Shown piece after piece: positions 49,414 through 58,244 of a stretch of DNA of 64,000 nt. The translations under genes were made by a program, and so were the position numbers. Under the pieces are notes generated by a model that saw only the letters and a list, made by a program, of their open reading frames with translations, had not been told where the DNA came from and did not search any database. This DNA comes from Photorhabdus thracensis (GTDB lineage Bacteria; Pseudomonadota; Gammaproteobacteria; Enterobacterales; Enterobacteriaceae), in contig NZ_CP011104.1 in NCBI RefSeq assembly GCF_001010285.1, positions 1 through 64,000 on the forward strand, given 5' to 3'. Within the stretch, counting starts at the first letter, position 1. Every line of letters starts with the position of its first letter.

Positions 49414-50736
49414 CTATTTATTCCTTCTATAACTTACATCTTTAAATATCAATGTCGCAGCAGCTAAAATGACTGGAATGGATAAGATTGCAAAAATAGT
49501 GCTGTGATTTAATCCAAATCTGATAAGTTCTGCCCCAAATAAAGCCCCACAGATCCCGCCTAATCTTCCAAATCCTAACATCCAGGCAACACCAGTTGCT
49601 CTACAATTAGTCGGATAAAATTGTGCTGCAATTGCTCCCATTGATGCCTGTGCGCCATTCATTGTTGTCCCTGCAAGAAATATTAAGATACTCAATAAAA
49701 ATACATTTTCTCCCTGACCAATAGAAAAGACCAAAATACCAGTAAGAACATAATTAGTTGCTACTACCTTGTGAGGATTAACCCGATCCATTAACCAACC
49801 AGAGAAAACAACGCCTATTCCACCACCCAAAGGAAATAATGCCGTAAGCACTGCCGCCATACTCAGGCTAAAACCAGCATCGTTCATTAAAATCGGCATC
49901 CAACTTGTCAAAACATAAAAAACCAATAATCCCATGAAATATGTTATCCATAACATTGTTGTCCCAAGTAGAAATTGACTGGACAAAATAGTTTTGATTG
50001 ACGATTTATGTATAATTTCTTCTTCATCAAATGTAAATTTCTTTACATCATTTAAAAGTCCGTTTGTCATTTTAAACAAAATTCGTCTTATATTTTCTTC
50101 TGAGTTACCTTTTATAATTAGATATTTCAATGATTCAGGCAGTAGGAAAAAGAGAAATACAGATAAAAACAGGGGTAAAAGACCACCTAAAATCAGAACA
50201 CCTTGCCATCCAAAATGTGGGATAATCCATGCAGAAAACATTCCGCCTATCGCCGCACCAAAAGGAAAGCCACAAAAAACGATATTTATTAACAAAGACC
50301 TCCGATGCTCTGGCGCATATTCAGATATCAACGTTATTGCATTTGACATTGCTGCACCAAGACCCAATCCCGTCAAAAAACGCAAAATAGTTAATGTCTG
50401 TATTGAATCAGCGGCGGCGGTAACCAAACTAAACAGACCAAAAACACCCACTGATATTGTAAGTACTGATTTTCGACCAAATCTATCAGCAAGCGGACCA
50501 GAAAAAAGCGCGCCTAATGCTAAGCCAAAAAGTGCAGCGCTCATGGCTGGCCCAAGAACCGTGCTTTCTACGTTAAAATCATTCATCACTGCGGGTGCAA
50601 TATAACCAATTAATGCTGTATCGAAACCATCAATAGTAACGATAGAGAAACACAGAATTAATACTTGCCACTGGACTTTTGAAAGTTTTTGACTATTGAT
50701 AATATTCTGGATATTAACTGTTGTAATACTATTCAT
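49414..50736 (-). CDS. AAHS-family MFS transporter (aromatic acid:H+ symporter type)
   Basis: 440 aa, twelve membrane segments. The helix 1 motif VTIDGFDTALIGYIAPAVM is the hallmark of the aromatic acid:H+ symporter family (PcaK, BenK and relatives), and GPLADRFGRKSVL is the MFS loop 2-3 motif. AAHS carriers usually import aromatic acids, but export of a product cannot be excluded. It is the last gene of the oxygenase operon, 170 bp after the TauD-type gene. The stop codon abuts the NRPS remnant. Confidence 0.85.
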   Translation of the reverse strand: MNSITTVNIQNIINSQKLSKVQWQVLILCFSIVTIDGFDTALIGYIAPAVMNDFNVESTVLGPAMSAALFGLALGALFSGPLADRFGRKSVLTISVGVFGLFSLVTAAADSIQTLTILRFLTGLGLGAAMSNAITLISEYAPEHRRSLLINIVFCGFPFGAAIGGMFSAWIIPHFGWQGVLILGGLLPLFLSVFLFFLLPESLKYLIIKGNSEENIRRILFKMTNGLLNDVKKFTFDEEEIIHKSSIKTILSSQFLLGTTMLWITYFMGLLVFYVLTSWMPILMNDAGFSLSMAAVLTALFPLGGGIGVVFSGWLMDRVNPHKVVATNYVLTGILVFSIGQGENVFLLSILIFLAGTTMNGAQASMGAIAAQFYPTNCRATGVAWMLGFGRLGGICGALFGAELIRFGLNHSTIFAILSIPVILAAATLIFKDVSYRRNK

Positions 50737-50906
50737 GTTGAATCACCGACGTCAAGGAATCCATTATTATTAATTAGGAAGATAAATCATTCAGTTAACT
50801 TCAATTAACCGCAATGTAAAATATGGATGCAAAACAGAAACTAAGATTTTATTGATAAAAGAGAGCTAATTGATTAATCCAGCCCTCTTTTAATTATAAA
50901 AGAAAC

Positions 50907-51875
50907 TCATTCAAGTTCAAATTGACGTAAGGCACGGCGATCATCCGTGTGATCATATTGGGCTACTTTGAATTTACGTAAATCTGATTGTTGAACCATT
51001 GTACTGTCACCAACAGGCCGATCACCTTTTATTGTTACTCGTTCCATCAAACGCGGATTGGGATAATAATCATGAACCGCGGCATGTTGAACAGAACGAT
51101 TATCCCAAAACACGAGCGTATTAGGTTCCCAATGATGCCTGTATTGATACTCTAAAATGGAAGTGGAACGATATAAGCTATTCAATAATTCAAAGCTCTC
51201 TCTATCATCCATGCCTTTGATATATCGAGTGTAGTGAGGATTAACAAATAAAACTTTTTTTCCAGTTACCGGATGTATACGCACTACCGGATGGCTAACG
51301 GGTGGATATTGATCTTCATTTTTACGCAGTTGTTGCCTCCCTTTATCCGTTTCAGGAAAAAGATATTTGTAAGATGCAAAATCGTGTATAGCTTCAAGCC
51401 CAGAAATAAATTGCTGCATCTTATTTGAAAGTGCGTTATAAGCGGCGGTCATACTCGAAAAGCATGTGTCCCCGCCAATTTCGGGAACAATTTTAGAATA
51501 AAGCATCGTTCCTAAAGGTGGACATTCCCGGTATGTCTCATCAGAATGCCAGCGATCAGTCAAGACAGGCGGATTACCCTCTTTATAATCAAAGACAATA
51601 AGTTCCGGAACTTCTGCTGAATTTTCCGCGAAAGGATGAACCGTCAGCTCACCAAAATAACCGCCAATTCGCAATAAGTCTTCCGCTGAAAGATTTTGGC
51701 CCGGAAAAACCAAAACTTCATGAGTAGCCAATGCATCAGATATCGCTTGAATGCATCCATCATCTAACGGTTGACTCAAATCAATGCGGGTTATCTCAGC
51801 ACAGAAATATGGACTTAGTTTACGTAAAGAAAACCTGTCCTTAATATTGCCTGTATTAATTTCATTTATGCTCAT
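50907..51875 (-). CDS. TauD/TfdA-type Fe(II)/2-oxoglutarate dioxygenase
   Basis: 322 aa. Iron ligands: His and Asp in WHSDET near residue 108, and the distal His in NRSVQHAAVHDYYP; the 2-oxoglutarate-binding Arg lies shortly after (LMERVTIKG). The N-terminus LRKLSPYFCAEITRIDLSQP and HEVLVFPGQNLSAEDLL are family-typical. Members hydroxylate taurine, 2,4-D, or amino-acid and peptide substrates; nothing here fixes the substrate. A 331-bp AT-rich gap separates it from the CoA-transferase upstream, so it may have an extra promoter. Confidence 0.85.
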   Translation of the reverse strand: MSINEINTGNIKDRFSLRKLSPYFCAEITRIDLSQPLDDGCIQAISDALATHEVLVFPGQNLSAEDLLRIGGYFGELTVHPFAENSAEVPELIVFDYKEGNPPVLTDRWHSDETYRECPPLGTMLYSKIVPEIGGDTCFSSMTAAYNALSNKMQQFISGLEAIHDFASYKYLFPETDKGRQQLRKNEDQYPPVSHPVVRIHPVTGKKVLFVNPHYTRYIKGMDDRESFELLNSLYRSTSILEYQYRHHWEPNTLVFWDNRSVQHAAVHDYYPNPRLMERVTIKGDRPVGDSTMVQQSDLRKFKVAQYDHTDDRRALRQFELE

Positions 51876-52206
51876 GTTATCACCATAATAAATTTTTAAT
51901 TAACGTTATTATTTCCAAGCCTATTATTATTGTATCTACTGCCCAGGAAATTGATGCCAAAAACATTAAAACCAATGAATATAAATCTCTCAGAATGGAT
52001 GTTGCCACAAAATTATCTGATATATCCCAAGAGGAAATCACAGTATAAAAAATTGACTCGCCCTATTAAAAATATAATCTATTTATCATTATCAAAGAAA
52101 CACGCATTAACACGAAAAAAATGCAATTAAAAATAGAATAATTAACTCTCTGTTACCTGATTTTTATAGATATAGCAGAACAGAAAAATGAGTAAAGAAA
52201 GAAATC
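51876..52206. other. 331-bp gap inside the oxygenase operon
   Basis: AT-rich. No gene or clear terminator is visible. It may contain an internal promoter for the dioxygenase and transporter genes. Confidence 0.4.
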
Positions 52207-53391
52207 TTATATTATTCCATTATTACGCAACTCAACTATTTCATCATCTTGGTAATTTAGCCACTCTTTTAAGATCACTTCAGTATGTTCTCCATGCTCT
52301 GGAGCAGCAGCCCTAACGGTTTGCATGTCACAAAAAAGACTGGAATGAAATGGTTGCCCAACTAATGATAATTGACCAAGATTGGGGTGATTAATTGAAC
52401 ATTTCATTTTCAAATGATTCATTTGCTCATCATTCATGGCTTCCTCTATCGTATACAAAGGTCCGCAAGGAATACCTACAGAATTAAGCTTTTCAATTAG
52501 TTCAGCACTTTTAAAATATTTTATTCTTTCTTTCAATTTATTCAATAATGAAGATCTATTCAAAGACCGCAGTGTAATATTGCTATATTCATGAAAATCA
52601 GCCAACTCTGGGATATCCAAAATTTTACACAAAAGTTTAAATTTCGAATCTTCAGCGGCAGCAATATTAACTTGTCCATCAGCCGTCGGAAATAACCCTG
52701 TAGGCATTAATGTTGGATGATCATTACCCATTTGGGTTGGTACATCGCCATTAGCAAGCCATCTTGCCACCTGAAAATCAAGCATTGAAATTGTAGATTC
52801 AAGTAAAGAAGTATAGACCCACTGACCTAGACCGGTTTTCTCACGATAATAAAGCGCCATTAAAACTGCCTGAGCTAACGTCATTCCCGCACTTATATCA
52901 GTGATTGCCGCACCAACACGTACGGGCCCGCTACCAGGTATACCAGTAACTGACATTAAACCTGACATTCCCTGAATAATCTGGTCTACAGCAGGTCTCG
53001 TACAATAAGGACCTGTTTGCCCAAATCCTGATATACTCCCGCAAATAATACGTTCGTTTATTGATTTCAATGAATCATAATCAAGGCCAAGCCGATATTT
53101 AACTTCAGGTCTGAAATTTTCCAGAACAACATCCGCTTTACTCACCAGTTTTTTAAAAATGCTTTGTCCATCATCTGTTTTCAAATTCAGAGACAAACTC
53201 TGCTTGTTTCTATGCAGGTTTTGGTAATCAAACCCTTCACGTGAGCCACCCATGCTGTCCCCAAGATCGGCAGGCTCTTCAATTTTAATGATTGTTGCCC
53301 CCCAATCTGCCAATAATCGGGAAGTAACAGGGCCCGCTCTATGCCGGGTAAAATCGAGAACAAGCAGATCATACATTGGTAATTGAGACAT
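52207..53391 (-). CDS. Class III CoA-transferase (CaiB/Frc family)
   Basis: 394 aa, cytoplasmic. The N-terminal LVLDFTRHRAGPVTSRLLAD and WGATIIKIEEP, the RNKQSLSLNLKTDDGQ block, and ISGFGQTGPYCTRPAVDQII with the catalytic Asp (the D of AVDQ) are typical. It transfers CoA between carboxylic acids. In this operon it could activate an aromatic or aliphatic acid as a thioester, either for degradation or to hand an acyl group to biosynthesis. It starts 94 bp after the dioxygenase beta gene. Confidence 0.88.
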   Translation of the reverse strand: MSQLPMYDLLVLDFTRHRAGPVTSRLLADWGATIIKIEEPADLGDSMGGSREGFDYQNLHRNKQSLSLNLKTDDGQSIFKKLVSKADVVLENFRPEVKYRLGLDYDSLKSINERIICGSISGFGQTGPYCTRPAVDQIIQGMSGLMSVTGIPGSGPVRVGAAITDISAGMTLAQAVLMALYYREKTGLGQWVYTSLLESTISMLDFQVARWLANGDVPTQMGNDHPTLMPTGLFPTADGQVNIAAAEDSKFKLLCKILDIPELADFHEYSNITLRSLNRSSLLNKLKERIKYFKSAELIEKLNSVGIPCGPLYTIEEAMNDEQMNHLKMKCSINHPNLGQLSLVGQPFHSSLFCDMQTVRAAAPEHGEHTEVILKEWLNYQDDEIVELRNNGII

Positions 53392-53485
53392 ATATTTTTC
53401 CTATAATGAGAATACATAGGTAAAAATTCAAATTTTCTATCTGTAAATAATGAGTAATTAATTTCCAAAAATAAATTAGAATATC

Positions 53486-53989
53486 CTAAATTGGAAATAC
53501 CATCGAATCAGGAATTACATTTGTATCTATAATACACACTCTATCTTTGAATTTTAATATATCGTCATCTTGAACTATTACGTCATGTGAACGCCCACAA
53601 ACAAGTAGTTTACTGGATTCACCATATAAACTTTCATATATCGCAAAAGATGAACATGCTTTAATGCCATAAACATTGACGTCATCTATTGAAATCAATC
53701 GTACACCACTGACGATTCGGCATTGAGATCTTCTTCGATACATAACCGTCTTTTGCAGTGCAATAGCTCTGTCCTTAATCATCTTTTGCCCATCACAGAG
53801 TACAAAACTCAGTGGAAAATTTTGATCAAAATTCTCCCTGGATGTAATTCTATAATGACTATCTTTAACAAAAAAATTTGGCCATTGTTCAATGTTACCT
53901 TCATCCAGAAACTCGTTGTAGAGGGTATAAAGCCATTGAACATCCAATGTGAGTTCACGAAATTCTGGCGTTCTATTCATTGTCTTCAT
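53486..53989 (-). CDS. Aromatic-ring dioxygenase small (beta) subunit
   Basis: About 167 aa from MKTMNRTPEFREL (a second ATG three codons later is possible). The start lies within the last codons of the alpha gene, overlapping by 17 bases. The cystatin-like beta-subunit fold is suggested by LYNEFLDEGNIEQWPNFFVKD, then SHYRITSRENFD and MYRRRSQCRIVSGVRLI. Beta subunits stabilise the alpha trimer of benzoate-, anthranilate- or salicylate-type oxygenases. Confidence 0.85.
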   Translation of the reverse strand: MKTMNRTPEFRELTLDVQWLYTLYNEFLDEGNIEQWPNFFVKDSHYRITSRENFDQNFPLSFVLCDGQKMIKDRAIALQKTVMYRRRSQCRIVSGVRLISIDDVNVYGIKACSSFAIYESLYGESSKLLVCGRSHDVIVQDDDILKFKDRVCIIDTNVIPDSMVFPI

Positions 53990-55244
53990 AACCCATAATT
54001 TTTTTATAGTATTTATAAAACCCACGAATAGCTGACTCAGTCATCATATGATCCGCATCCCCCTCTCCGTTACCCGCTTCCAGAACGGCTACTGAGTTGG
54101 GAGAAGCAGCTGAACCGATCTGAACCATTGCCAATATTTCATTATCGTCAATTGTTACCAATCCAGACGGGCCAAATAAGTTTGCCTGATATAGCCGTTT
54201 TTGAATCAATTCAGGGCTATCCGATTCATATCCGAAAAATGTCCAAGTTTTAATACATGAATCAGGCCCATCTGGTTTCACATGCCTCATCACCAAACAA
54301 TTTAATTGTTGCAAGAATATCAGATTTGGCCAAATGGTCATTACAGCCCCTGTACCATGCTCGTATTCAGATTGATACTCAATTAATCGTTTATCATTAA
54401 GACTGAAACCATTTTGAGAATTCAGCTGTTCTTTAAACTGGTCATTCTGAGCTGGCTTAAATGTTGCGGTTGAAACAAGAACACTGCTGCGTCCGTGTTT
54501 ATCTACTTTAACGTGAGTCTCTTGATCAGAGCGCCAAATACCAAAAGTCAGGAAAAATGAATGCAACAGTGCTGCATGAAATGGATCCTTTACATTTTCT
54601 ACCTGAAGCTTCCAATTTGCGTGCACTCTATGCTGCATTTTTCCAATAACACGCAATGTCTTGCCATTACATACCCGATCAAAATAAGCCAATATGCCAG
54701 GCCCCAAATACTCTTCAAACGATTCAATTTCAAAACTGAAACTTGCAAAAACAACGCCATTCCGCTCTGTTACATTAAGTTGTTCTAATCCATGTTCAGT
54801 TGAATCAAAGCATGGTGACATCCCTCCCTTTCCATCAATACCCCGACGAAAAGGCATACCAACAAGAGTACCATCAAGATTAAAAGACCACTCATGATAA
54901 GGACATGTAAATAATTTCACATTCCCCCGCTCTTGGTGACATATCTGAGCGCCTCTATGTGTACAACGATTCACAAATACTCTCAGTTTATTTCTTCTGT
55001 CCCTCACAAGAATTACTGGAACTTCACCTACGAATGTTTGAATAAAATCACCGATGTCCTTTACTTCAGTGGTTAAACCAACATAATTCCAAGTTCGGCT
55101 TTTGAAAATATAATTTTGTTCCCGATTATAAATTTCACGATCTGTATATACCTCAAACGGCACCCGACGAGGCCCCTCAATCGACCATTTCAACGTCAGC
55201 TCCTTTTCCTGATTCCTCAGTTTGCTTATTTGTTGAATGCTCAT
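53973..55244 (-). CDS. Rieske non-heme iron oxygenase alpha subunit (salicylate/anthranilate-hydroxylase type)
   Basis: 423 aa from the ATG. Rieske cluster: CTHRGAQICH followed by LFTCPYHEW, matching C-x-H-x17-C-x2-H. Mononuclear iron site: KDPFHAALLH. The overall layout (FFGYESDSPELIQKRL near the C-terminus, DADHMMTESAIRGFYKYY at the end) resembles salicylate 5-hydroxylase large subunits as I recall them. It normally needs a ferredoxin and reductase, and none is encoded in this operon. The ATG overlaps the cupin-HDO gene by 68 bp and lacks a ribosome site; an in-frame TTG at 55193 has AAGGAG six bases upstream. Confidence 0.88.
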   Translation of the reverse strand: MSIQQISKLRNQEKELTLKWSIEGPRRVPFEVYTDREIYNREQNYIFKSRTWNYVGLTTEVKDIGDFIQTFVGEVPVILVRDRRNKLRVFVNRCTHRGAQICHQERGNVKLFTCPYHEWSFNLDGTLVGMPFRRGIDGKGGMSPCFDSTEHGLEQLNVTERNGVVFASFSFEIESFEEYLGPGILAYFDRVCNGKTLRVIGKMQHRVHANWKLQVENVKDPFHAALLHSFFLTFGIWRSDQETHVKVDKHGRSSVLVSTATFKPAQNDQFKEQLNSQNGFSLNDKRLIEYQSEYEHGTGAVMTIWPNLIFLQQLNCLVMRHVKPDGPDSCIKTWTFFGYESDSPELIQKRLYQANLFGPSGLVTIDDNEILAMVQIGSAASPNSVAVLEAGNGEGDADHMMTESAIRGFYKYYKKIMGYEDNE

Positions 55245-56331
55245 CTGAATTGTGCACTACCAGATCAGCAATTCGCCCCATAACAGACATCAACATAGAC
55301 CAGCCTTGACGTTGAATTTCAAATAATCGTTCTCCGTCACTCAAAGGTATATTTCGTAAGAATTCATAACCCATTGCCATATGCTCATCATCAGTGATTG
55401 TATGAATATCAAAATGATCTCCAGTGGCAGTGGATGCCATCTCAGGCTGAATATGCTTATAGAAGAAAGTTGCTGAGGCTTCGACAACTAAGTGAACCAA
55501 AACAACTTTTTCAATATCACTAATTGAATTCATTTTCCAGGGAAACCACGCACTTGTGGATTCAAGAACCGGATCAAATACAGTTTGAAGATCTGTTCGA
55601 TTCTTCGCTAAAATACGGTTATGGCCTAACTCTTCAATCAAATGAAGCCAAGCCAATTCTTCGAATTTAGGATCCTGTAACGTTATTACCCGCGCCAGAA
55701 CCATTTTTTGAAAATGGTTCGACCAAACTTGGAAACAATCCAGAAATCTTTTCTTGGCTTCAGGATTTTTAAGCAATCCTTTCCGCACAAGCGCGAATAA
55801 ACGATGTTTGTCAAATCTATCCATATATTTTTCATTGAGCTGGAACAGTTGTTCAGCAATATTTTTATCACCCACCTTCTCTAATTTCATTTCAGGATAA
55901 AAGACTGCCCATGGATCAGTGATATCTTCGTATAAACCGCGAGAATCGAATTGGATTGAAAGACCCCAAAATCCATTAGGTTCCATCCCCTTAAATCCAT
56001 GTAGTTTACCTGGCGGCACTAAAAGAATATCTCCGGCATTCATATCAGCCTTTACCTCACCCGTCGTATGTGCTCCACCTTCACACATTAATATCATTGA
56101 TTCGACTGGATGAGTGTGCTCATTTAATTCTTCACCTGCTTCCAAACGTACCCATGCCATAGAAATACGATTATCGCTAGGAAGAAAACGGACAAGAGAT
56201 TTATTCTTCATAAAATCTTTAACATGCCCTAACCAATGTTCAACACCATCAACTTCAATTGTTCTCATTGATGGAATTTCATCTCGTTTAACCAACGTAA
56301 TATCAGATAATTTATTCATTTTTATTCTCAC
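55177..56331 (-). CDS. Cupin / heme-oxygenase-like diiron oxidase (HDO) fusion
   Basis: 384 aa. Residues ~55-135 form a cupin: EHTHPVESMILMCEGG, then MNAGDILLVPPGKLHGFKG. Residues ~165-350 form an all-helical heme-oxygenase/TenA-like domain: ELAWLHLIEELGHN, then VVEASATFFYKHIQPE, then HTITDDEHM, an HxxxDxxH signature of HDO iron ligands. Diiron HDO enzymes carry out unusual oxidations (N-oxygenation, C-C cleavage, desaturation). The coupling to a cupin in one chain suggests a single enzyme with two metal sites, or a cupin that binds the substrate. It ends in a hydrophilic tail (EHSTNKQTEESGKGADVE). It is the first gene of the operon, directly behind leader copy B. Confidence 0.75.
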   Translation of the reverse strand: MRIKMNKLSDITLVKRDEIPSMRTIEVDGVEHWLGHVKDFMKNKSLVRFLPSDNRISMAWVRLEAGEELNEHTHPVESMILMCEGGAHTTGEVKADMNAGDILLVPPGKLHGFKGMEPNGFWGLSIQFDSRGLYEDITDPWAVFYPEMKLEKVGDKNIAEQLFQLNEKYMDRFDKHRLFALVRKGLLKNPEAKKRFLDCFQVWSNHFQKMVLARVITLQDPKFEELAWLHLIEELGHNRILAKNRTDLQTVFDPVLESTSAWFPWKMNSISDIEKVVLVHLVVEASATFFYKHIQPEMASTATGDHFDIHTITDDEHMAMGYEFLRNIPLSDGERLFEIQRQGWSMLMSVMGRIADLVVHNSDEHSTNKQTEESGKGADVEMVD

Positions 56332-56339
56332 TTGTTATT

Positions 56340-56610
56340 TAAAATACAAATAATTTCACCAAAGCGAGATCATGAAGTACAAAATAACTAAATTAACCTA
56401 TATCGCTATCAGGAAATACATTACTACTCCCATTTCTCCGCTTAGATCTTTTTAGTCATTAGTACGAAAAGATTCACAATTAAATATACGATTAAGATAA
56501 CAAATAATCAACAAACAAAATAAAATAAATAATAAAGTTCGATTTAGCTCACATAACTAAAAATCACAAAATAGATAATAAGTAAAAAAAGTATCAAAAT
56601 AAAAGAACAA
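56340..56610 (-). repeat. Leader region copy B (homologous to 48705-48990)
   Basis: Lies just upstream of the cupin-HDO start. It shares with copy A the blocks GCGAGATCATGAAG, CCTATATC, TCAGGAAATACATT and TTTAGCTCACATAAC in the same order and spacing. It presumably contains the operon promoter. Confidence 0.7.
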
Positions 56611-56613
56611 TAA

Positions 56614-56652
56614 ATTTAAAATTATATATTCCATAGATATATAATTTTAAAT
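56614..56652. repeat. Perfect 16-bp inverted repeat
   Basis: Arms ATTTAAAATTATATAT and its exact complement around a 7-base loop (TCCATAG). It sits in the AT-rich gap between the upstream MFS gene (ending 56853) and leader copy B. No U-run follows on either strand. It could be a protein-binding site or mRNA 3' hairpin. Confidence 0.7.
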
Positions 56653-56852
56653 ATAAATTCCATTATGTATTTAAAAACTTATATGTTTATGGTAGTTATA
56701 GTTATTCTTGCATATAATTACTTAAGCCTTTAAAAATAATTACATAAGATAACTACTTCATTTCAGGTTTATTTCCTCACGCTCCTTTTTAAATAATATG
56801 AATATTAAAATTACAGTCTCGCCATAGCATGAAAATATCAATTATCACTACA

Positions 56853-58085
56853 TCACACATTTTCAGGGATGCGAGCATTTTGAGCGCAAATTGCATACAC
56901 CAGAGCAATCACCGCCAGTAAAGCACCGACAATGCAGACCCCGGACCAACCTGCGTAGGAAAAAATCCATGAAGAAATCAGCGATCCGGCAGCAGCGCCA
57001 ATAAAATTGGACGTCATCATTCCCGCGGTAAGGCGGCTGCGAGCCTCTGGATCTAAACGATAGATAGCGTTCAGGTTAGTAACATGAACACCTTGGATAG
57101 CCAAATCCTGCAACAAAATACCGACCAGCAAGGACAATACCGAGATCTGACCAAATGCAACAGGTAGCCAGGACACTAACAGTAATATCAGACCGATACA
57201 GGTGAATCGGTTACCCTGCCCTCGATCGGCCATGCGTCCGAACCAGTTGGCCGCGTAAGCACCAGCAGCACCGGCCAACCCGAATAACCCGATAATGGTG
57301 TTCGAATAGGAGTAAGGTGGACTAACCAAGAGAAAGGTCAGTGACGTCCATAGCATACCGAACGAAGCAAACAAAAGCCCCCCCAACAGGGCCCGGGCGC
57401 GAAACAGAGGTTGATCAGTGTACAGGTGGATTATAGAAGCAAGCAGACGCAGATAACTCAGCTCTACCGGGCTCTTGTAACGTGGAAGTACGAGCCAGAG
57501 TGCACCAGACATAGCCAGCATTAACACAGCGGCAACCCAGTAAACGGTACGCCAGCTGCCGAGATCGGCCAGCGTACCAGCCACAGTACGGGCCAAAAGG
57601 ATCCCTAATAGCAACCCACTCATGACCGTACCCACAACTTTGCCTCGTTCGCCTGGAGCGGCTAAAGTGGAAGCAAAAGGAATCAGTACTTGCGCGACAA
57701 CCGACAAGCCACCAACAACAACAGTGCCCAAGATGACAAAAGAGAGGCTGGGTGCAAACGCGGTGATCAACAAACCGAAGGCGGACAGAGCAGTCATAAG
57801 AACGATCAGACTGCGCCGCTCAATGATATCACCCAGCGGCACCAGCAAGATAAGCCCGGCGGCATAGCTTAATTGGGCTACAGTGACCACACTTCCAGCC
57901 GCAGCAGTAGACAAATTGAACTGTGAACCAATGCTGTGTAACAAAGGTTGAGCATAGTAATTGCTAGCCACAGAAAGACCGACTGCCACCGACATAAGCA
58001 GCACGATGAACGAAGTCAAACGTGGAGGCGCACTGTCCGGGGAAAACGAGAATTTCACAGGTTTTCCCCAGGAAAAAGCATTCAT
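56853..58085 (-). CDS. MFS exporter (DHA1-type)
   Basis: 410 aa, about twelve membrane segments. SNYYAQPLLHSIGSQFNLS in helix 1, LVPLGDIIERRSLI as the loop 2-3 motif, and PFASTLAAPGERGKVVGTVM near helix 5 mark a drug/metabolite efflux-type MFS protein. It is divergent from the LysR gene at 58245, the usual layout for a regulator controlling its neighbour. Substrate unknown; export of the NRPS product is possible but unproven. Confidence 0.85.
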   Translation of the reverse strand: MNAFSWGKPVKFSFSPDSAPPRLTSFIVLLMSVAVGLSVASNYYAQPLLHSIGSQFNLSTAAAGSVVTVAQLSYAAGLILLVPLGDIIERRSLIVLMTALSAFGLLITAFAPSLSFVILGTVVVGGLSVVAQVLIPFASTLAAPGERGKVVGTVMSGLLLGILLARTVAGTLADLGSWRTVYWVAAVLMLAMSGALWLVLPRYKSPVELSYLRLLASIIHLYTDQPLFRARALLGGLLFASFGMLWTSLTFLLVSPPYSYSNTIIGLFGLAGAAGAYAANWFGRMADRGQGNRFTCIGLILLLVSWLPVAFGQISVLSLLVGILLQDLAIQGVHVTNLNAIYRLDPEARSRLTAGMMTSNFIGAAAGSLISSWIFSYAGWSGVCIVGALLAVIALVYAICAQNARIPENV

Positions 58086-58171
58086 AATAATTTCTCATTT
58101 CTTTGAAATACTACTAACTTATTTTATTAGAGCCATGCTGGCAATTCATAATATTGGATTTTCATTATCTG

Positions 58172-58209
58172 GAAATCCTTATAATGCTGCCTTGAAATCC
58201 TTATAATGC
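58172..58209. promoter_or_regulatory. Two 16-bp direct repeats between the MFS and LysR genes
   Basis: GAAATCCTTATAATGC occurs exactly at 58172-58187 and 58194-58209, a 22-bp period (two helical turns). Each contains a TATAAT. The last copy ends 35 bp before the LysR start codon. Likely regulator sites or tandem promoters. Confidence 0.6.
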
Positions 58210-58244
58210 CTTTTGTTTTTTAGGTAGTTTTATTAGGGGGAAAA

